64,000 nucleotides of DNA from assembly GCA_014237715.1 (NCBI GenBank), contig JAAZZG010000004.1, positions 140,754 to 204,753 of the forward strand. The letters run 5' to 3'. The first letter of the stretch is position 1. Each line of letters begins with the position of its first letter. The DNA is from Acidimicrobiales bacterium. Its GTDB lineage: Bacteria > Actinomycetota > Acidimicrobiia > Acidimicrobiales > MedAcidi-G1. Under the pieces are notes generated by a model that was not told where the DNA came from, ran no database searches, and worked only from the letters and a program-made list of their open reading frames with translations. Of this stretch, positions 52,884 to 62,252 are shown piece by piece. The translations under genes and the position numbers were made by a program.

Positions 52884-53734
52884 CCGTTCTGGTGACCGGC
52901 GCCGGGGGTCGCCTTGGGCGCGCCGTGGTCGCCGGATTCACCGACCGGGGGTCGGGAGCCGAGCCGGTCGTGGGTCTGGACCGGCTGGCTCTCGACGTGG
53001 CCGATCAGCAGGCCGTGCACGCCGCCGTGCGGACCCACCGGCCGACGGTGGTCGTGAACTGTGCGGCGTGGACCGACGTCGACGGTTGCGAGGGCGATGC
53101 CGCCCGGGCCCGACGCATCAACGGCGGGGCGGTGGGCCACCTCCGGGAGGCCGCCGAGGCGGTGGGGGCCCACCTGGTCCAGGTCTCCACCGACTTTGTG
53201 TTCGACGGGCGGGCGACCGAGCCCTACCCCGAGAACCACCCGACGGGCCCGTTGAGCGTCTACGGGGCGTCCAAGCTGGCCGGCGAAGTGGCGGCCGGCC
53301 CGGACGCCACCGTGGTGCGGACCAGTTGGCTGCAACCCGCGGACGCCTCCGGGATGGTGGAGTACCTCCTGGACGCGTTGGCCGGCGACGGGACGGTCCT
53401 GATGGGCGACCAGCGCCGGGCCTGCCCGACCTTCGTGGCCGACCTGGTCCCGGTGATTGTCGACCTGGTGGACCAGCGGGTGGCCGGGACGGTGCACGCC
53501 ACCAACACCGGTGTCACCACGTGGTTCGAGTTCGCCCGGCACGTGGCCGTGGCCACCGGTTGCGATCCCGACCGGATCGAGGCCCGGTCTGACCCGGGGC
53601 TGGACGGCACGTCGCCGGCCCCCCGACCTGAGTTCTCGGCGCTGGACAACGGGGTGCTCCGGTCGATGGGCCATCCGGGCCTTCGCCACCACCTCGACGC
53701 GGTGGCCGAGCTGGTTGCCGGGGCAGGGTCCTGA
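52880..53734 (+). CDS. rmlD: dTDP-4-dehydrorhamnose reductase (RmlD)
   Basis: A 284-residue reductase: VTGAGGRLGRAVV cofactor loop, NCAAWTDVDGCE, STDFVFDGRATEPYPE, YGASKLAGEV with catalytic Tyr and Lys, and RTSWLQPAD. It makes dTDP-L-rhamnose, the precursor for rhamnosyl residues in cell-wall or exopolysaccharide. GTGA overlap with rmlB. The next gene, a large membrane protein, starts 2 nt after its stop, so it is likely part of the same transcript. Confidence 0.93.
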   Translation: MTVLVTGAGGRLGRAVVAGFTDRGSGAEPVVGLDRLALDVADQQAVHAAVRTHRPTVVVNCAAWTDVDGCEGDAARARRINGGAVGHLREAAEAVGAHLVQVSTDFVFDGRATEPYPENHPTGPLSVYGASKLAGEVAAGPDATVVRTSWLQPADASGMVEYLLDALAGDGTVLMGDQRRACPTFVADLVPVIVDLVDQRVAGTVHATNTGVTTWFEFARHVAVATGCDPDRIEARSDPGLDGTSPAPRPEFSALDNGVLRSMGHPGLRHHLDAVAELVAGAGS

Positions 53735-53736
53735 CC

Positions 53737-55767
53737 GTGCACGTCAACGCTGGCGACACCATTGCCCGCCGGGCCGACCGGACCCTCGATCTGGTGATGG
53801 TGGCCCTGGCCGTCTGGACGGTGCTCTTCCACCTGGGCCGCCTGGCCGGGTTGGGGCGCGACGCAACCTTCGGCGCGTGGTTGCTCGTGCTGGTGCTGGC
53901 TGCGGTGGGTGCCGCCGCCCGGGCATCCGGGAATCGATCGCATGCCGGTCAGGTGGCTGGTCGGGGAGCCGGGTGGGCTTTGCCCGCCGGGCCGGGCTCC
54001 GCGGGTCGTCTGTCGCGCTGGCCGCTACTTCCGGGCTTGGCCGCTGCTGGCCTACTGGCCGTGGTCGACGTGGACGGCCTCTGGTGGCCGGTGGTCTGGT
54101 TGGGCCTTCTGGGAGTGCTGGGCGTAGCGGTCCGGGCCATACGGGCGGCGGGTCCGACGGCCGCCACGACGGCTCGGGCCGTCCTGTACCGCACGTCGCG
54201 CACCGCCGCCCTGTCGGTACTGCTTCTGGCCGCCCTGGCCGCCCTGCTGTCGTTGGCCATGGTCCGGCCCGACCAGGACGACGTGTTCGTGGTCAACCGT
54301 TCAGCCTGGGTGGCCGCCCACGACGGGGCCTTTCCAGATCGCGACACCATCTTCAGTGATGATGTGCTGCCCGTCGAGCGGCCCGCCGCGTTGGCTACCT
54401 CGGTTGAGGCCCTGCTGGGGAGCGCAGCGGCCACCGGTCGGGTCTCGGCGGTCGGGTTGACCCATCTTGGGTTCGGCCCGCTGGTCGCCGCCCTGGCCGT
54501 ACTGGCCACCTGGCGGCTCCTACGGGGTCTGGGTTCGAGGTCCGCGGCGGCCGCCACGTGGGCCGGTACGGCCTTTTTGGTGCTGGACGGCGCCGTCCAT
54601 GGTTCGTTCGGCAACTTTTTCGCCGGCAGGTCGTGGCAGGGCAAGGCGGTCTTCTTGCTGCTCGTCGTCCCCACCCTCTGGCACCACGGGGCGGCCTACG
54701 GGCGCAGTGGGAGACGCCGTCACCTGTGGATGGTGGCCGCCGGTGTGGTGGCCGGCCTGGGACTCACCTCGTCGTCGGTACTGATCGCCCCGCCGGTCGT
54801 GTTGGCCGCGGTCGGGGCCGCCGCCTGGGACCGCGATGAGCTCCGCCGTCTCGTCGGGGCGGCCGCCGCCGTGGCGCCGGCGCTGCTGGCCGGCATGTAC
54901 GCCCTGGCCGCCGATCCTCAACGCCTCGGCGACGTCGGTGCCACCTTCGCCTTCCTCGACGTGGGCCGCCTGCTCGACAGCGGTACCGAGCCGGTGGCCG
55001 TGCTGCGAATGGTGTTCGGTGACGGCTTTCCGGCGTTCTTGGCCCTCGGCGCAGCGTTGACCGCCTGGGCTGTGGTGGGCCCCCGGAGTTCGCGTCTGGT
55101 GCTGCTGGCCGGCCCGGTGATGGTCTTCGGGGCCTTTCTGGCCCCCGGGGTGCTCGACGTGCTTGATGCCGCCGGCGAAGCCGACGCCGTGGCCTGGAGG
55201 ACCCTCTGGGTGTTGCCGTTGCCGGCCATGGTGGGCCTGGTTCTGACCGCGGTACGTCCCGGCGTGCGGGCCGCCCCGGCCATGGTTCCCGTGGTGCTGC
55301 TGGCCGCTCTGCTGGTCGTCGGTACGCCGATCACCAGTGGGGACAACCGGGGCACAGAGTTGGTGTGGCCGCCGGCGGTCGACCTGCCGCGCCCTGAGGT
55401 GGAGAGTGCCCGCACCCTTCGTTCCCTGGCGCCGGTCGGCGGGACGGTGGCCGGTCCGGAGGACGTGGACTTCGCGGTGGCCGTACTGGGCGTCGACGTG
55501 CGGGCCGTCAATCCCCGGTCGTCGTACCTGCGGGGGCGCCACGCCGGCGCCGACTTCCACGCCATGGATCGCCTGACCCTGTCGCACGCCCTGTCGCACG
55601 GCTACGCCGAGTGGGGGGCCGACGCCGTGGCCCAAGCCGTCGAGGTGTTGTCACCGGACGCGATCTGCCTCACGCCGGGAGGCGGCGACGAGGTGGCCGA
55701 CGTATTGCATGTCGCCGGGTACGTCCGGGTGGCCGAGGACCCCGTCTGCCGGTTCTACGTGCGCTGA
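53737..55767 (+). CDS. Large multi-pass membrane protein in rhamnose operon
   Basis: A 676-residue protein with about 13 or more hydrophobic helices. After the first helices a soluble stretch, ALAALLSLAMVRPDQDDVFVVNRS, leads into VAAHDGAFPDRDTIFSDDVLP; such an acidic loop after the first helices is reminiscent of GT-C type glycosyltransferases. The last 120 residues (VWPPAVDLPRPEVESARTLRSLAP onward) are a soluble domain. I do not recognise the family. Its start 2 nt after rmlD suggests it uses or exports a rhamnose-containing glycan. Membrane glycosyltransferase is the most reasonable guess. Confidence 0.6.
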   Translation: MHVNAGDTIARRADRTLDLVMVALAVWTVLFHLGRLAGLGRDATFGAWLLVLVLAAVGAAARASGNRSHAGQVAGRGAGWALPAGPGSAGRLSRWPLLPGLAAAGLLAVVDVDGLWWPVVWLGLLGVLGVAVRAIRAAGPTAATTARAVLYRTSRTAALSVLLLAALAALLSLAMVRPDQDDVFVVNRSAWVAAHDGAFPDRDTIFSDDVLPVERPAALATSVEALLGSAAATGRVSAVGLTHLGFGPLVAALAVLATWRLLRGLGSRSAAAATWAGTAFLVLDGAVHGSFGNFFAGRSWQGKAVFLLLVVPTLWHHGAAYGRSGRRRHLWMVAAGVVAGLGLTSSSVLIAPPVVLAAVGAAAWDRDELRRLVGAAAAVAPALLAGMYALAADPQRLGDVGATFAFLDVGRLLDSGTEPVAVLRMVFGDGFPAFLALGAALTAWAVVGPRSSRLVLLAGPVMVFGAFLAPGVLDVLDAAGEADAVAWRTLWVLPLPAMVGLVLTAVRPGVRAAPAMVPVVLLAALLVVGTPITSGDNRGTELVWPPAVDLPRPEVESARTLRSLAPVGGTVAGPEDVDFAVAVLGVDVRAVNPRSSYLRGRHAGADFHAMDRLTLSHALSHGYAEWGADAVAQAVEVLSPDAICLTPGGGDEVADVLHVAGYVRVAEDPVCRFYVR

Positions 55768-55787
55768 TCGATGGCCGGTCGGGCCAC

Positions 55788-57536
55788 TCAGCGGAGGCGT
55801 CGGACCAGGTCGGCCAGGCGTCCACCGCCGGGAAGCCGCTTGAGGGCGGCGAGGCGTCGGCCCAGGGGGGACCGTCCACCGCTGCCCACCGTCGGATCGG
55901 CCACGCTGCGGCGGCCCACCGCCCGAAGCTGGGCCACGTGGGTGGCCAGGTCGCCGCCCATGGCTTCAATCCTCAGGGATGCCTCGGCCAAGTGCAGGTG
56001 GTCCACGGTGGCCGTCGGAGAGCCGTCGGGTAGCAGGGCACACAGTTTGTCGGCCAGTCGGTCCACGGTGGTCGACGGAGGCCAGGGATGGCGGGTCCCG
56101 CCGGCCACCAGGGCGGCAGCCAGCTTCCAACAGGTCCGGACAGCCACCAGGTGGCGGTCCACGCCGCCCGTTGCCTCCCATTCGTCGTCCACGAAACGCA
56201 GCTCGTCTGGGCGGTCGACCGGGCCTACCAGGTTGTCCAGGCCCAGGTCGAGGTGGTCGCCGGGCAGCACGGTCCGGCTCCCGGCCGACAGGAACGGATG
56301 GGCCTCGGCGTCGGACACCGTGCGGTGGACCGCACCCCGGTCGGCCACTGCCGACCAGGCGGCCAGCACGACCCGCACCCCGGTCAGGTCACCGGCCCGG
56401 ATCCGGTCCAGGGCGACCTGTTCGAGGTTGGGTCCCGGCGTGTAGTCGTCGGTTGCTCCGCCCGGCGAACGCAGCACCAGCCAGCGGCCGTCTCCGGTGG
56501 CCGTGTCGACCGGGTGGGTGGCCCGGCGGTCGATGCGCCGGACGCCGTCATCGGTGAGGCGCCGGACACGCAGGTGGGCACGCCGTCGGTCGCCGGTGAA
56601 CCGCCAGGCCAGGGCGTCGCCGTCGGATCGCCGGTCCAGCGCCGTGTCGTCGGTGGCCGCCACCACCAGGAACGAGTTGGCCATGTCGGCTCCGTGCCCG
56701 GCTCCGACGACCTGCCGGTGGATGGCCCGCTCATCGGCCGACACCCGCCCGCCCATGCGACTGCGGTCGATGGGGGGACCGACCAACTGGTCGACGAGGT
56801 CGACGGCGTCGGGCTGGTCATAGCACCGGTCGGTCAACACGGTGGTGGGCAGCTTGTAGTCGGGGAACGGCTGGTACCAGCGTTGGGCGGTCAGGCCGGC
56901 GGCCGTCAGGTGCCCGGCCAGTTCGGGGCGTGAGAAGGTGCGCACGGTGGCCGTGGCGCCGGTTGCGGCCACCGGCGGGTAGCCCTCCAGGCCGACGAAC
57001 GGCAGCCCGAGGTGGTCCTCGTCGGCCTGCAACCAGTAGGCGAGGCCGAACCGGTTCTCGATGGCCACCACCAGGGCGCCGCCGGGGCGCACCAGGCCGG
57101 CCAGGTGGGCCAGGAACCGGTCGGGTTCGTGGCCGGCGTACTCCAGCACCCCGATGCACAGCACGAGGTCGAAGCCGTTGTCGTCAACGACGTCGGTGGC
57201 CGAACCGTGGCGGACCTCGACGTCAAGGTCCTCGCACCGCAACGCGGCGGCCTCGGCCCGCAGTGCGTCGCCCTCGACGGCCACCACGCTGGCCCCCTGC
57301 TCGGCCGCCCACCGGCTGTTGACTCCGCTGCCCGCTCCGACGTCCAGGATCCGGACCCCGGTTCCGAGGCGCAACGGGTGCAGCAGGTTCGTGCGGGCCC
57401 GACCGAAGTGGTAGCGGGTCGGCCAGTCGTCGATGTGGGCGGCCAGCTCGTCGGACGCGCTGGACCGATCCGCGGCATCGCGGAGGACGGCGGTGATCCG
57501 GTCCTCGGCACCGTCCCGCCAGCGTCGGTCGCTCAC
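55788..57536 (-). CDS. SAM methyltransferase with kinase-like C-terminal domain (WbdD-like chain-capping candidate)
   Basis: A 582-residue protein. Residues 45-230 are a class I methyltransferase (ILDVGAGSGVNSRWAAEQGA, VVAVEGD, VLCIGVLEYAG). After a middle part, the C-terminal region has a kinase-like pattern: LDLGLDNLV, with Asp430 and Asn435 in catalytic-loop positions, and VDDEW with Asp450 where a DFG-type metal ligand would be. E. coli WbdD, which caps O-antigen chains so that Wzt recognises them, has methyltransferase plus kinase in this order. The GTG overlaps the stop of the wzt gene carrying a C-terminal domain. Function as a terminal capping enzyme is inferred from architecture and context. 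Confidence 0.7.
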   Translation of the reverse strand: MSDRRWRDGAEDRITAVLRDAADRSSASDELAAHIDDWPTRYHFGRARTNLLHPLRLGTGVRILDVGAGSGVNSRWAAEQGASVVAVEGDALRAEAAALRCEDLDVEVRHGSATDVVDDNGFDLVLCIGVLEYAGHEPDRFLAHLAGLVRPGGALVVAIENRFGLAYWLQADEDHLGLPFVGLEGYPPVAATGATATVRTFSRPELAGHLTAAGLTAQRWYQPFPDYKLPTTVLTDRCYDQPDAVDLVDQLVGPPIDRSRMGGRVSADERAIHRQVVGAGHGADMANSFLVVAATDDTALDRRSDGDALAWRFTGDRRRAHLRVRRLTDDGVRRIDRRATHPVDTATGDGRWLVLRSPGGATDDYTPGPNLEQVALDRIRAGDLTGVRVVLAAWSAVADRGAVHRTVSDAEAHPFLSAGSRTVLPGDHLDLGLDNLVGPVDRPDELRFVDDEWEATGGVDRHLVAVRTCWKLAAALVAGGTRHPWPPSTTVDRLADKLCALLPDGSPTATVDHLHLAEASLRIEAMGGDLATHVAQLRAVGRRSVADPTVGSGGRSPLGRRLAALKRLPGGGRLADLVRRLR

Positions 57537-58858
57537 GAGCCGTCCGATCCGGGGCCATCTGATCGGGGGCCGGTCGCGCTGGCGTCCACCGATCGGGCCG
57601 ACCAGGTACCGCCGAGGGCCACCAGGCCGTTCTGGTGGTCGCCACCGCTGGGTTCCACCTCGAAGCGAATCAGGTGGGTGTGGCGCTCGAACACCTTGCG
57701 CATCGACGCATCGTGGAGGGCGACCGAGAGTTCGTAGGTGCCGGGCTGCACGGCCAGGGCGTCGATGGTGTAGTCCACCTCGACGGTGCCGGCACCGTCG
57801 CCTTCGGGGGCCCCTCCATAGGCGAGCCCGCGGCCCGCCGCCCCGGAATTGATGCTGGCCACGTGGGTGCCGTCGGACCGGTACAACCCGAGGGCCACCG
57901 TCAGCGGTTCGTCGGCCCGCCCGGCGTCCACCCGGACCCGGAACCGCACCGGGTGGCCCGATCCGACCCGGTCCATCCGGTGCCCGTTGGGGTCGACCAG
58001 GTCGACGGCCCGGACCAGGTCGTCGTCGCCCAGCCCTCCGAACCGGCGTTGCATGCCGGGTGTCGGGGTGCCCGCCGTCGTGTTGCCGGACGCCGAGGTG
58101 CCCGGCAACGGTTCGTCGGCACCGTCCAGGAACCGGTCGATGACCTCGGGTGACGGACCGACGGCCTGCAGGGCACCGTTCTGGATCCATGCCGTGCGCT
58201 CGCACAACCAGCCGACCATGTCCAGGTCGTGGCTGACCAGCACGATGGTGCGGCCCTCGGCCTTCAGTTGGGCGAACCGGTCCAGGCAGCGTCGCTGGAA
58301 CGAGTGGTCGCCCACGGCCAGCACCTCGTCGACGAGCAGGATCTCCGGTTCGACGTGGATAGCCACCGAAAATCCCAGGCGGACGTACATCCCCGACGAG
58401 TAGTTGCGTACCGGCTCGTCGATGAAGCGGTCCAGTTCGGCGAAGCCCACGATGTCGTCGAAGCGTTGACGGATGTCCCTCGACGTGAAGCCCAGGATGG
58501 CGCCGTTCAGGTACACGTTCTCGCGGCCCGTCAGCTCCGGGTGGAAGCCGGCGCCCAGCTCCAGGAGGGCTGACAGGCGGCCGTCGACGGTGGCCGTGCC
58601 CTCGTCGGGGCGGAGGATTCCGGCCAGCACCTTCAGCAGGGTGCTCTTGCCTGAGCCGTTGCCGCCGATGATCCCGAAGGTCGAGCCGTGGGGGATCTCC
58701 AGGTCCAGGTCACGCAGGGCCCAGAACTCCTCGTAGCGGGTGCGGTGGCCGGCCAGCATGGTGGCCTTGAGGGTCCAGTTCCGGTCGTGGGTGAGGCGGA
58801 ACCGCTTGCCTAGACCGTCGAGGTGCACCGCGGTGCCGGTGGGTGGCGCCATGCTCAC
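57533..58858 (-). CDS. wzt: ABC-2 polysaccharide exporter ATPase with C-terminal carbohydrate-binding-type domain (Wzt)
   Basis: A 441-residue protein. The ATPase domain (about 1-245) has GGNGSGKST (Walker A), NYSSGMYVRL as the degenerate signature motif typical of polysaccharide exporters, ILLVDEVLAVGD (Walker B) and VSHDLDMV (switch His). The C-terminal 170 residues have the beta-sandwich pattern of Wzt-C domains (PVRFRVRVDAGRADEPLTVA, HDASMRKVFERHTHLIRFEV), which in O8/O9a systems bind the modified end of the glycan. The GTG start overlaps the permease stop; an ATG six nt later is an alternative. Confidence 0.9.
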   Translation of the reverse strand: MSMAPPTGTAVHLDGLGKRFRLTHDRNWTLKATMLAGHRTRYEEFWALRDLDLEIPHGSTFGIIGGNGSGKSTLLKVLAGILRPDEGTATVDGRLSALLELGAGFHPELTGRENVYLNGAILGFTSRDIRQRFDDIVGFAELDRFIDEPVRNYSSGMYVRLGFSVAIHVEPEILLVDEVLAVGDHSFQRRCLDRFAQLKAEGRTIVLVSHDLDMVGWLCERTAWIQNGALQAVGPSPEVIDRFLDGADEPLPGTSASGNTTAGTPTPGMQRRFGGLGDDDLVRAVDLVDPNGHRMDRVGSGHPVRFRVRVDAGRADEPLTVALGLYRSDGTHVASINSGAAGRGLAYGGAPEGDGAGTVEVDYTIDALAVQPGTYELSVALHDASMRKVFERHTHLIRFEVEPSGGDHQNGLVALGGTWSARSVDASATGPRSDGPGSDGS

Positions 58859-59700
58859 ACCTCCTCGGCCATGCGGGGCTCGAGCCGGTTGAACACACGG
58901 AACCCGACCACTAGCACGATGGCTGTGGCGGCCACGATGGCCAGCCACCGTTCGGCTGACGGGAACCTCAGGTCGTAGAGCACGTTCCGGTAGGCCTTGG
59001 CCCACGACACCATCGGGTTCAGCTGGTAGAGGGTCCGGTAGCCGATGCCCAGGAATTCCCGGTCGGCCGGCACCATGTTCAGCGGGTAGAGGATGGGCGT
59101 CAGGAACATCCACGGGGCCAGCGCCACCCCGAGGAAGTGCTGGACGTCCCGGAAGTACACGTTTGCCGCGCTGATCATGAGTGCCAGCCCGATGGTGAAC
59201 AGCAGTTGCAGGGCCATGAGGAGCATCAGCACCGGGATCCACTGGAAGGCCACGTGGCCCTGGAGGACGGCGATGAGAACCAGCAGCACCGCCATCTCGA
59301 CCAGCAGGGTCAGGAAGCGGGCCAAGACCGACGAGGTGGGCAGCACCCAGCGGGGGAAGTAGATCTTGGTGACCAGCGGGGCGTTGGCGGTGATGGCCCG
59401 GGTGGCCTCGGTCAGGCTGTTCACGTGGAACTGCCACGGCAACAGGGCGACGAGCAGGAACACGGCGTAGGAGTGGAGGCCGCTGGGGTCGCCGATCGAC
59501 GGTTCGATGCGCAGGAACACGGAGAAGACGGCCGAGTAGACGACCACCGCGACCACCGGGTTGAGTATCGACCACGTCCAGCCCAGCGCCGAACGCTTGT
59601 ACTTGGACCGGAGGTCTCGCAGGGTGAGGTTGACCAGGAGGTCCACCGGGAGGAGCGCGTGGAGGTCGCGGCGCGACCGCGGTAGCCGGGGGAGGGGCAC
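58855..59700 (-). CDS. wzm: ABC-2 polysaccharide exporter permease (Wzm)
   Basis: A 281-residue permease with six membrane helices and the ABC-2 signature region: an N-terminal LRDLRSKYKRSALGWTWSILNP coupling segment, APLVTKIYFPRWVLP, ANVYFRDVQHFL and LYQLNPMVSWAKAYRN. It forms the channel for the Wzt encoded next. The GTG start is 6 nt after TAGGCT. It is divergent from the sugar-phosphate transferase gene at 59803. Confidence 0.93.
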   Translation of the reverse strand: MPLPRLPRSRRDLHALLPVDLLVNLTLRDLRSKYKRSALGWTWSILNPVVAVVVYSAVFSVFLRIEPSIGDPSGLHSYAVFLLVALLPWQFHVNSLTEATRAITANAPLVTKIYFPRWVLPTSSVLARFLTLLVEMAVLLVLIAVLQGHVAFQWIPVLMLLMALQLLFTIGLALMISAANVYFRDVQHFLGVALAPWMFLTPILYPLNMVPADREFLGIGYRTLYQLNPMVSWAKAYRNVLYDLRFPSAERWLAIVAATAIVLVVGFRVFNRLEPRMAEEV

Positions 59701-59706
59701 CGACCG

Positions 59707-59712
59707 AGCCTA
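59707..59712 (-). promoter_or_regulatory. -10-like TAGGCT for wzm-wzt-methyltransferase unit
   Basis: TAGGCT on the minus strand ends 6 nt before the GTG at 59700. It leads the three-gene unit and is divergent from the sugar transferase gene. Confidence 0.45.
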
Positions 59713-59781
59713 CCGGTCGGTCCCGTGGCGGCCGGGGGCGCCCCGGCGTACCGGTGGGGCGGTGGGCCGGTGGCTGCCTTC

Positions 59782-59787
59782 TACGCT
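59782..59787 (+). promoter_or_regulatory. -10-like TACGCT for sugar transferase gene
   Basis: TACGCT ends 15 nt before the ATG at 59803, giving a short leader. Confidence is low because the hexamer is a weak match. Confidence 0.3.
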
Positions 59788-59802
59788 GATTGGGATCCTC
59801 CG

Positions 59803-61215
59803 ATGAACACCACGCCACCCACCCCCTTCCCGGACTACGAGCCGGGCTTCGAACCGGGCTCCCCGCCGGAACCGGAGCCGACGTCCTCGGATCCGTTCCT
59901 GCGCCGGTGGTACGTGCGTCTGTGGCGGGTCGGCTTCCGCTGGTTGTACGCGCTGGATGCCGTGGGGGTTCTCTTCGTGGTGGTGGCAGTCACCGTGGCG
60001 CGATTCGGAACCGACTGGCCGGACCCGGGCGAGCTGATGGTCGGCATGGTGGCCTTGACGGCGATCATCCAGGTCACGTTCTACTTCGGGGGGCTGTACG
60101 AGAAGCAGGTTCGGCTGGGCCATCGGATGTGGTTTGCCCGGGTGGTCGGCCTGACACTGGTCGCTCTGGCCGTCGGGTTCGTGCTGGTGCTGCCCACCGG
60201 CCGCTACGCCGTACCCCGGGCCAACCTGGCCGCCATTGGCGTCGGCGTGGTGTTGGTGGCTACCAGCACCCGGGCCCTGTCGCGCCAGTTGCGGTCCAGA
60301 CGGTTCGGCCCGCCGAGCGTGCTGCTGGTCGGTTCGACTGACGAGACCGAACGGGCCGCCGCCCACCTGGGCGAGACCGATCGGACCGCGGTCGTGGTGG
60401 CCCGGGTTCCGGCGGGTGCCGGCGTGGCCGCACGGGCCGATGAGCACCGGGCTACCGACGTGGTGTTCGTGGACGACGTGTCCCTGGGCGACGTGATGCC
60501 TGAGCCGCTCGCCGCGCTCGACCGTTCGGGTCGGGGCGTGTACCTGCGGGTCACGGCAACCACCGCTCTGCTTGGCCTGCGCGACGTGCGCGAGATCGGC
60601 GGTATGCCGTACGTGGCCATCCGGGCCCGGGCTCTCCGAACCCACCAGGTGCGGCTCAAGCGCCTGGTGGAGCTAGTCGTGCTGCTGGTGGCCGTCCCGG
60701 TGGCGGTGCCGGTGGTGGCCCTTCTCGCCGCCTATGTCCGCCTGGTAGCCGGCGGCGGGGTGCTGTACCGCCAGGTGCGGACGGGGCGCCACGGGGTGCC
60801 GTTCACGATGGCCAAGTTCCGCACCATGCACCATGACGCCGAGGCCGACGGCACGGCCCGCCTGGCTTCAGCAGACGACGCCCGGGTGGTGCGCGGCTGC
60901 CGCTGGCTGCGTCGGACCCGGCTCGACGAGCTGCCTCAACTGTGGCACGTGGTGCAGGGACGGATGTCCCTCGTCGGGCCCCGGCCAGAGAGGCCCGAAC
61001 GGATCCTCGAGTTCGAGGCGGCTCTGCCGGGCTACGGCCGGCGCCACGAGATCGCCCCGGGCATCACCGGTCTGGCCCAGGTGCGGGCCGGCTACCACAC
61101 CGATCCGGCCTACAAACTGGGCCACGACCTCCAGTACCTGGTCTCGTGGTCGCCGGTGCTGGACCTCCAGATCCTGGCCCGGACGGTGCTGGTGCTGTTC
61201 CGTCCGGGCAGCTGA
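59803..61215 (+). CDS. Polyprenyl-phosphate sugar-1-phosphate transferase (WbaP/WcaJ-like)
   Basis: A 470-residue membrane enzyme. N-terminal helices (four segments to about residue 170), a soluble Rossmann-like part and a C-terminal catalytic domain with VAGGGVLYRQVRTGRHGVPFTMAKFRTM, the RTRLDELPQLWHVVQGRMSLVGPRPERP signature and ITGLAQV. It links a sugar-1-phosphate to undecaprenyl phosphate and starts glycan assembly. The N-terminal 30 residues are Pro/Glu-rich and cytosolic. The GT2 gene follows 14 nt after it and probably adds the next sugar. Confidence 0.92.
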   Translation: MNTTPPTPFPDYEPGFEPGSPPEPEPTSSDPFLRRWYVRLWRVGFRWLYALDAVGVLFVVVAVTVARFGTDWPDPGELMVGMVALTAIIQVTFYFGGLYEKQVRLGHRMWFARVVGLTLVALAVGFVLVLPTGRYAVPRANLAAIGVGVVLVATSTRALSRQLRSRRFGPPSVLLVGSTDETERAAAHLGETDRTAVVVARVPAGAGVAARADEHRATDVVFVDDVSLGDVMPEPLAALDRSGRGVYLRVTATTALLGLRDVREIGGMPYVAIRARALRTHQVRLKRLVELVVLLVAVPVAVPVVALLAAYVRLVAGGGVLYRQVRTGRHGVPFTMAKFRTMHHDAEADGTARLASADDARVVRGCRWLRRTRLDELPQLWHVVQGRMSLVGPRPERPERILEFEAALPGYGRRHEIAPGITGLAQVRAGYHTDPAYKLGHDLQYLVSWSPVLDLQILARTVLVLFRPGS

Positions 61216-61229
61216 GGGCCGACCTGCCG

Positions 61230-62252
61230 ATGTCGGACCAGCCGATGCCCGGTGAGGAGGCTGGTTCTCCGGTGCCCGACGTGGCCGTCGTGCTGCCGGT
61301 GCGGGACGGGGCGGCCACGCTGGGTGACGCGGTGACGTCGGTGCTGGCCCAGGAGTTCACCGGATCGATCGAGGTCTGCATCGCTGTGGCCCCGTCGGCT
61401 GACCGAACACGCGAGGTAGCCGACGACCTAGCTGCCGCCGACCCGCGGGTGTCGGTGGTGGACAACCCGGCGGGTTTCACACCGGCCGGGTTGAACGCCG
61501 CCATCCGGGCGACCTCGGCACCGGTGGTAGTCCGTCTCGACGGCCACGCCGAACTGCCGCCGGGCTACGTGGCCCGGGCTGTCGAGACGCTGGAGCGGAC
61601 GGGAGCCGTCAACGTGGGGGGCATCCAGGACCCCCAGGGGACCACACCACAGGAGGTGGCGGTGGGCCGGGCCATGGCGTCGGGCTTCGGTGCCGGCGAC
61701 GCCCGCTACCGCCGCGGCGGCTCCGAGGGGCCGGTTGACACCGTGTACCTCGGGGTGTTCCGGCGTGCCGCCCTCGAGGCGGTCGGGTCGTTCGACGAGT
61801 CGCTGGTCCGCAATCAGGACTACGAGTTGAACTGGCGACTCCGTGAAGCCGGGGGGACGGTGTGGTTCGATCCGACGCTGCGGGTGGCCTACCGGCCCCG
61901 CGGCTCCGTTGCCGGGCTGGCCCGCCAGTTCTTCGGCTACGGACGCTGGAAGCGGGTGGTGCTGCGGCGTCACCCGAGGTCGCTCCGGTGGCGGCAGTTG
62001 GCCGCTCCGGCAGCCACGGTCGGCGTAGCGGTGGGCCTGGTCGGCGGACTGTGGTGGCTGCCAACCCTGATTCTTCCTGCCGGCTACCTGGCTGTCGTGG
62101 TGGGGGCGTCGCTGGTGGTCGGCGGTCGTCCGGGCACTATGGCCCGCCTACTGGTGGCCTTTCCGACCATGCACCTGGCGTGGGGCACGGGGTTCCTCAT
62201 CGGACCGCCCCGCTCGGCAGGACGCAGCCGGTCGGTTCAGGACGCCTCGTAG
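61230..62252 (+). CDS. Glycosyltransferase family 2 (ExoA-like)
   Basis: A 340-residue GT-A enzyme: VAVVLPVRDGAATLGDAVTSVLAQ nucleotide-binding start, VVVRLDGHAELPPGY with the DxD-like DGH metal motif, and RNQDYELNWRLREAGG with the catalytic ED-type region. Two hydrophobic helices near the C-terminus anchor it to the membrane. ExoA-type enzymes make beta-linked additions on lipid-linked sugars. It ends overlapping the convergent ABC ATPase gene by 16 nt tail to tail. Confidence 0.87.
   Translation: MSDQPMPGEEAGSPVPDVAVVLPVRDGAATLGDAVTSVLAQEFTGSIEVCIAVAPSADRTREVADDLAAADPRVSVVDNPAGFTPAGLNAAIRATSAPVVVRLDGHAELPPGYVARAVETLERTGAVNVGGIQDPQGTTPQEVAVGRAMASGFGAGDARYRRGGSEGPVDTVYLGVFRRAALEAVGSFDESLVRNQDYELNWRLREAGGTVWFDPTLRVAYRPRGSVAGLARQFFGYGRWKRVVLRRHPRSLRWRQLAAPAATVGVAVGLVGGLWWLPTLILPAGYLAVVVGASLVVGGRPGTMARLLVAFPTMHLAWGTGFLIGPPRSAGRSRSVQDAS

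Noticed and set aside
59701..59802. Gap between divergent wzm and sugar transferase tested for an extra small gene or transposon end
   Set aside because: No open frame of interest, no terminal repeats and no target duplication; it contains only promoter-like boxes.
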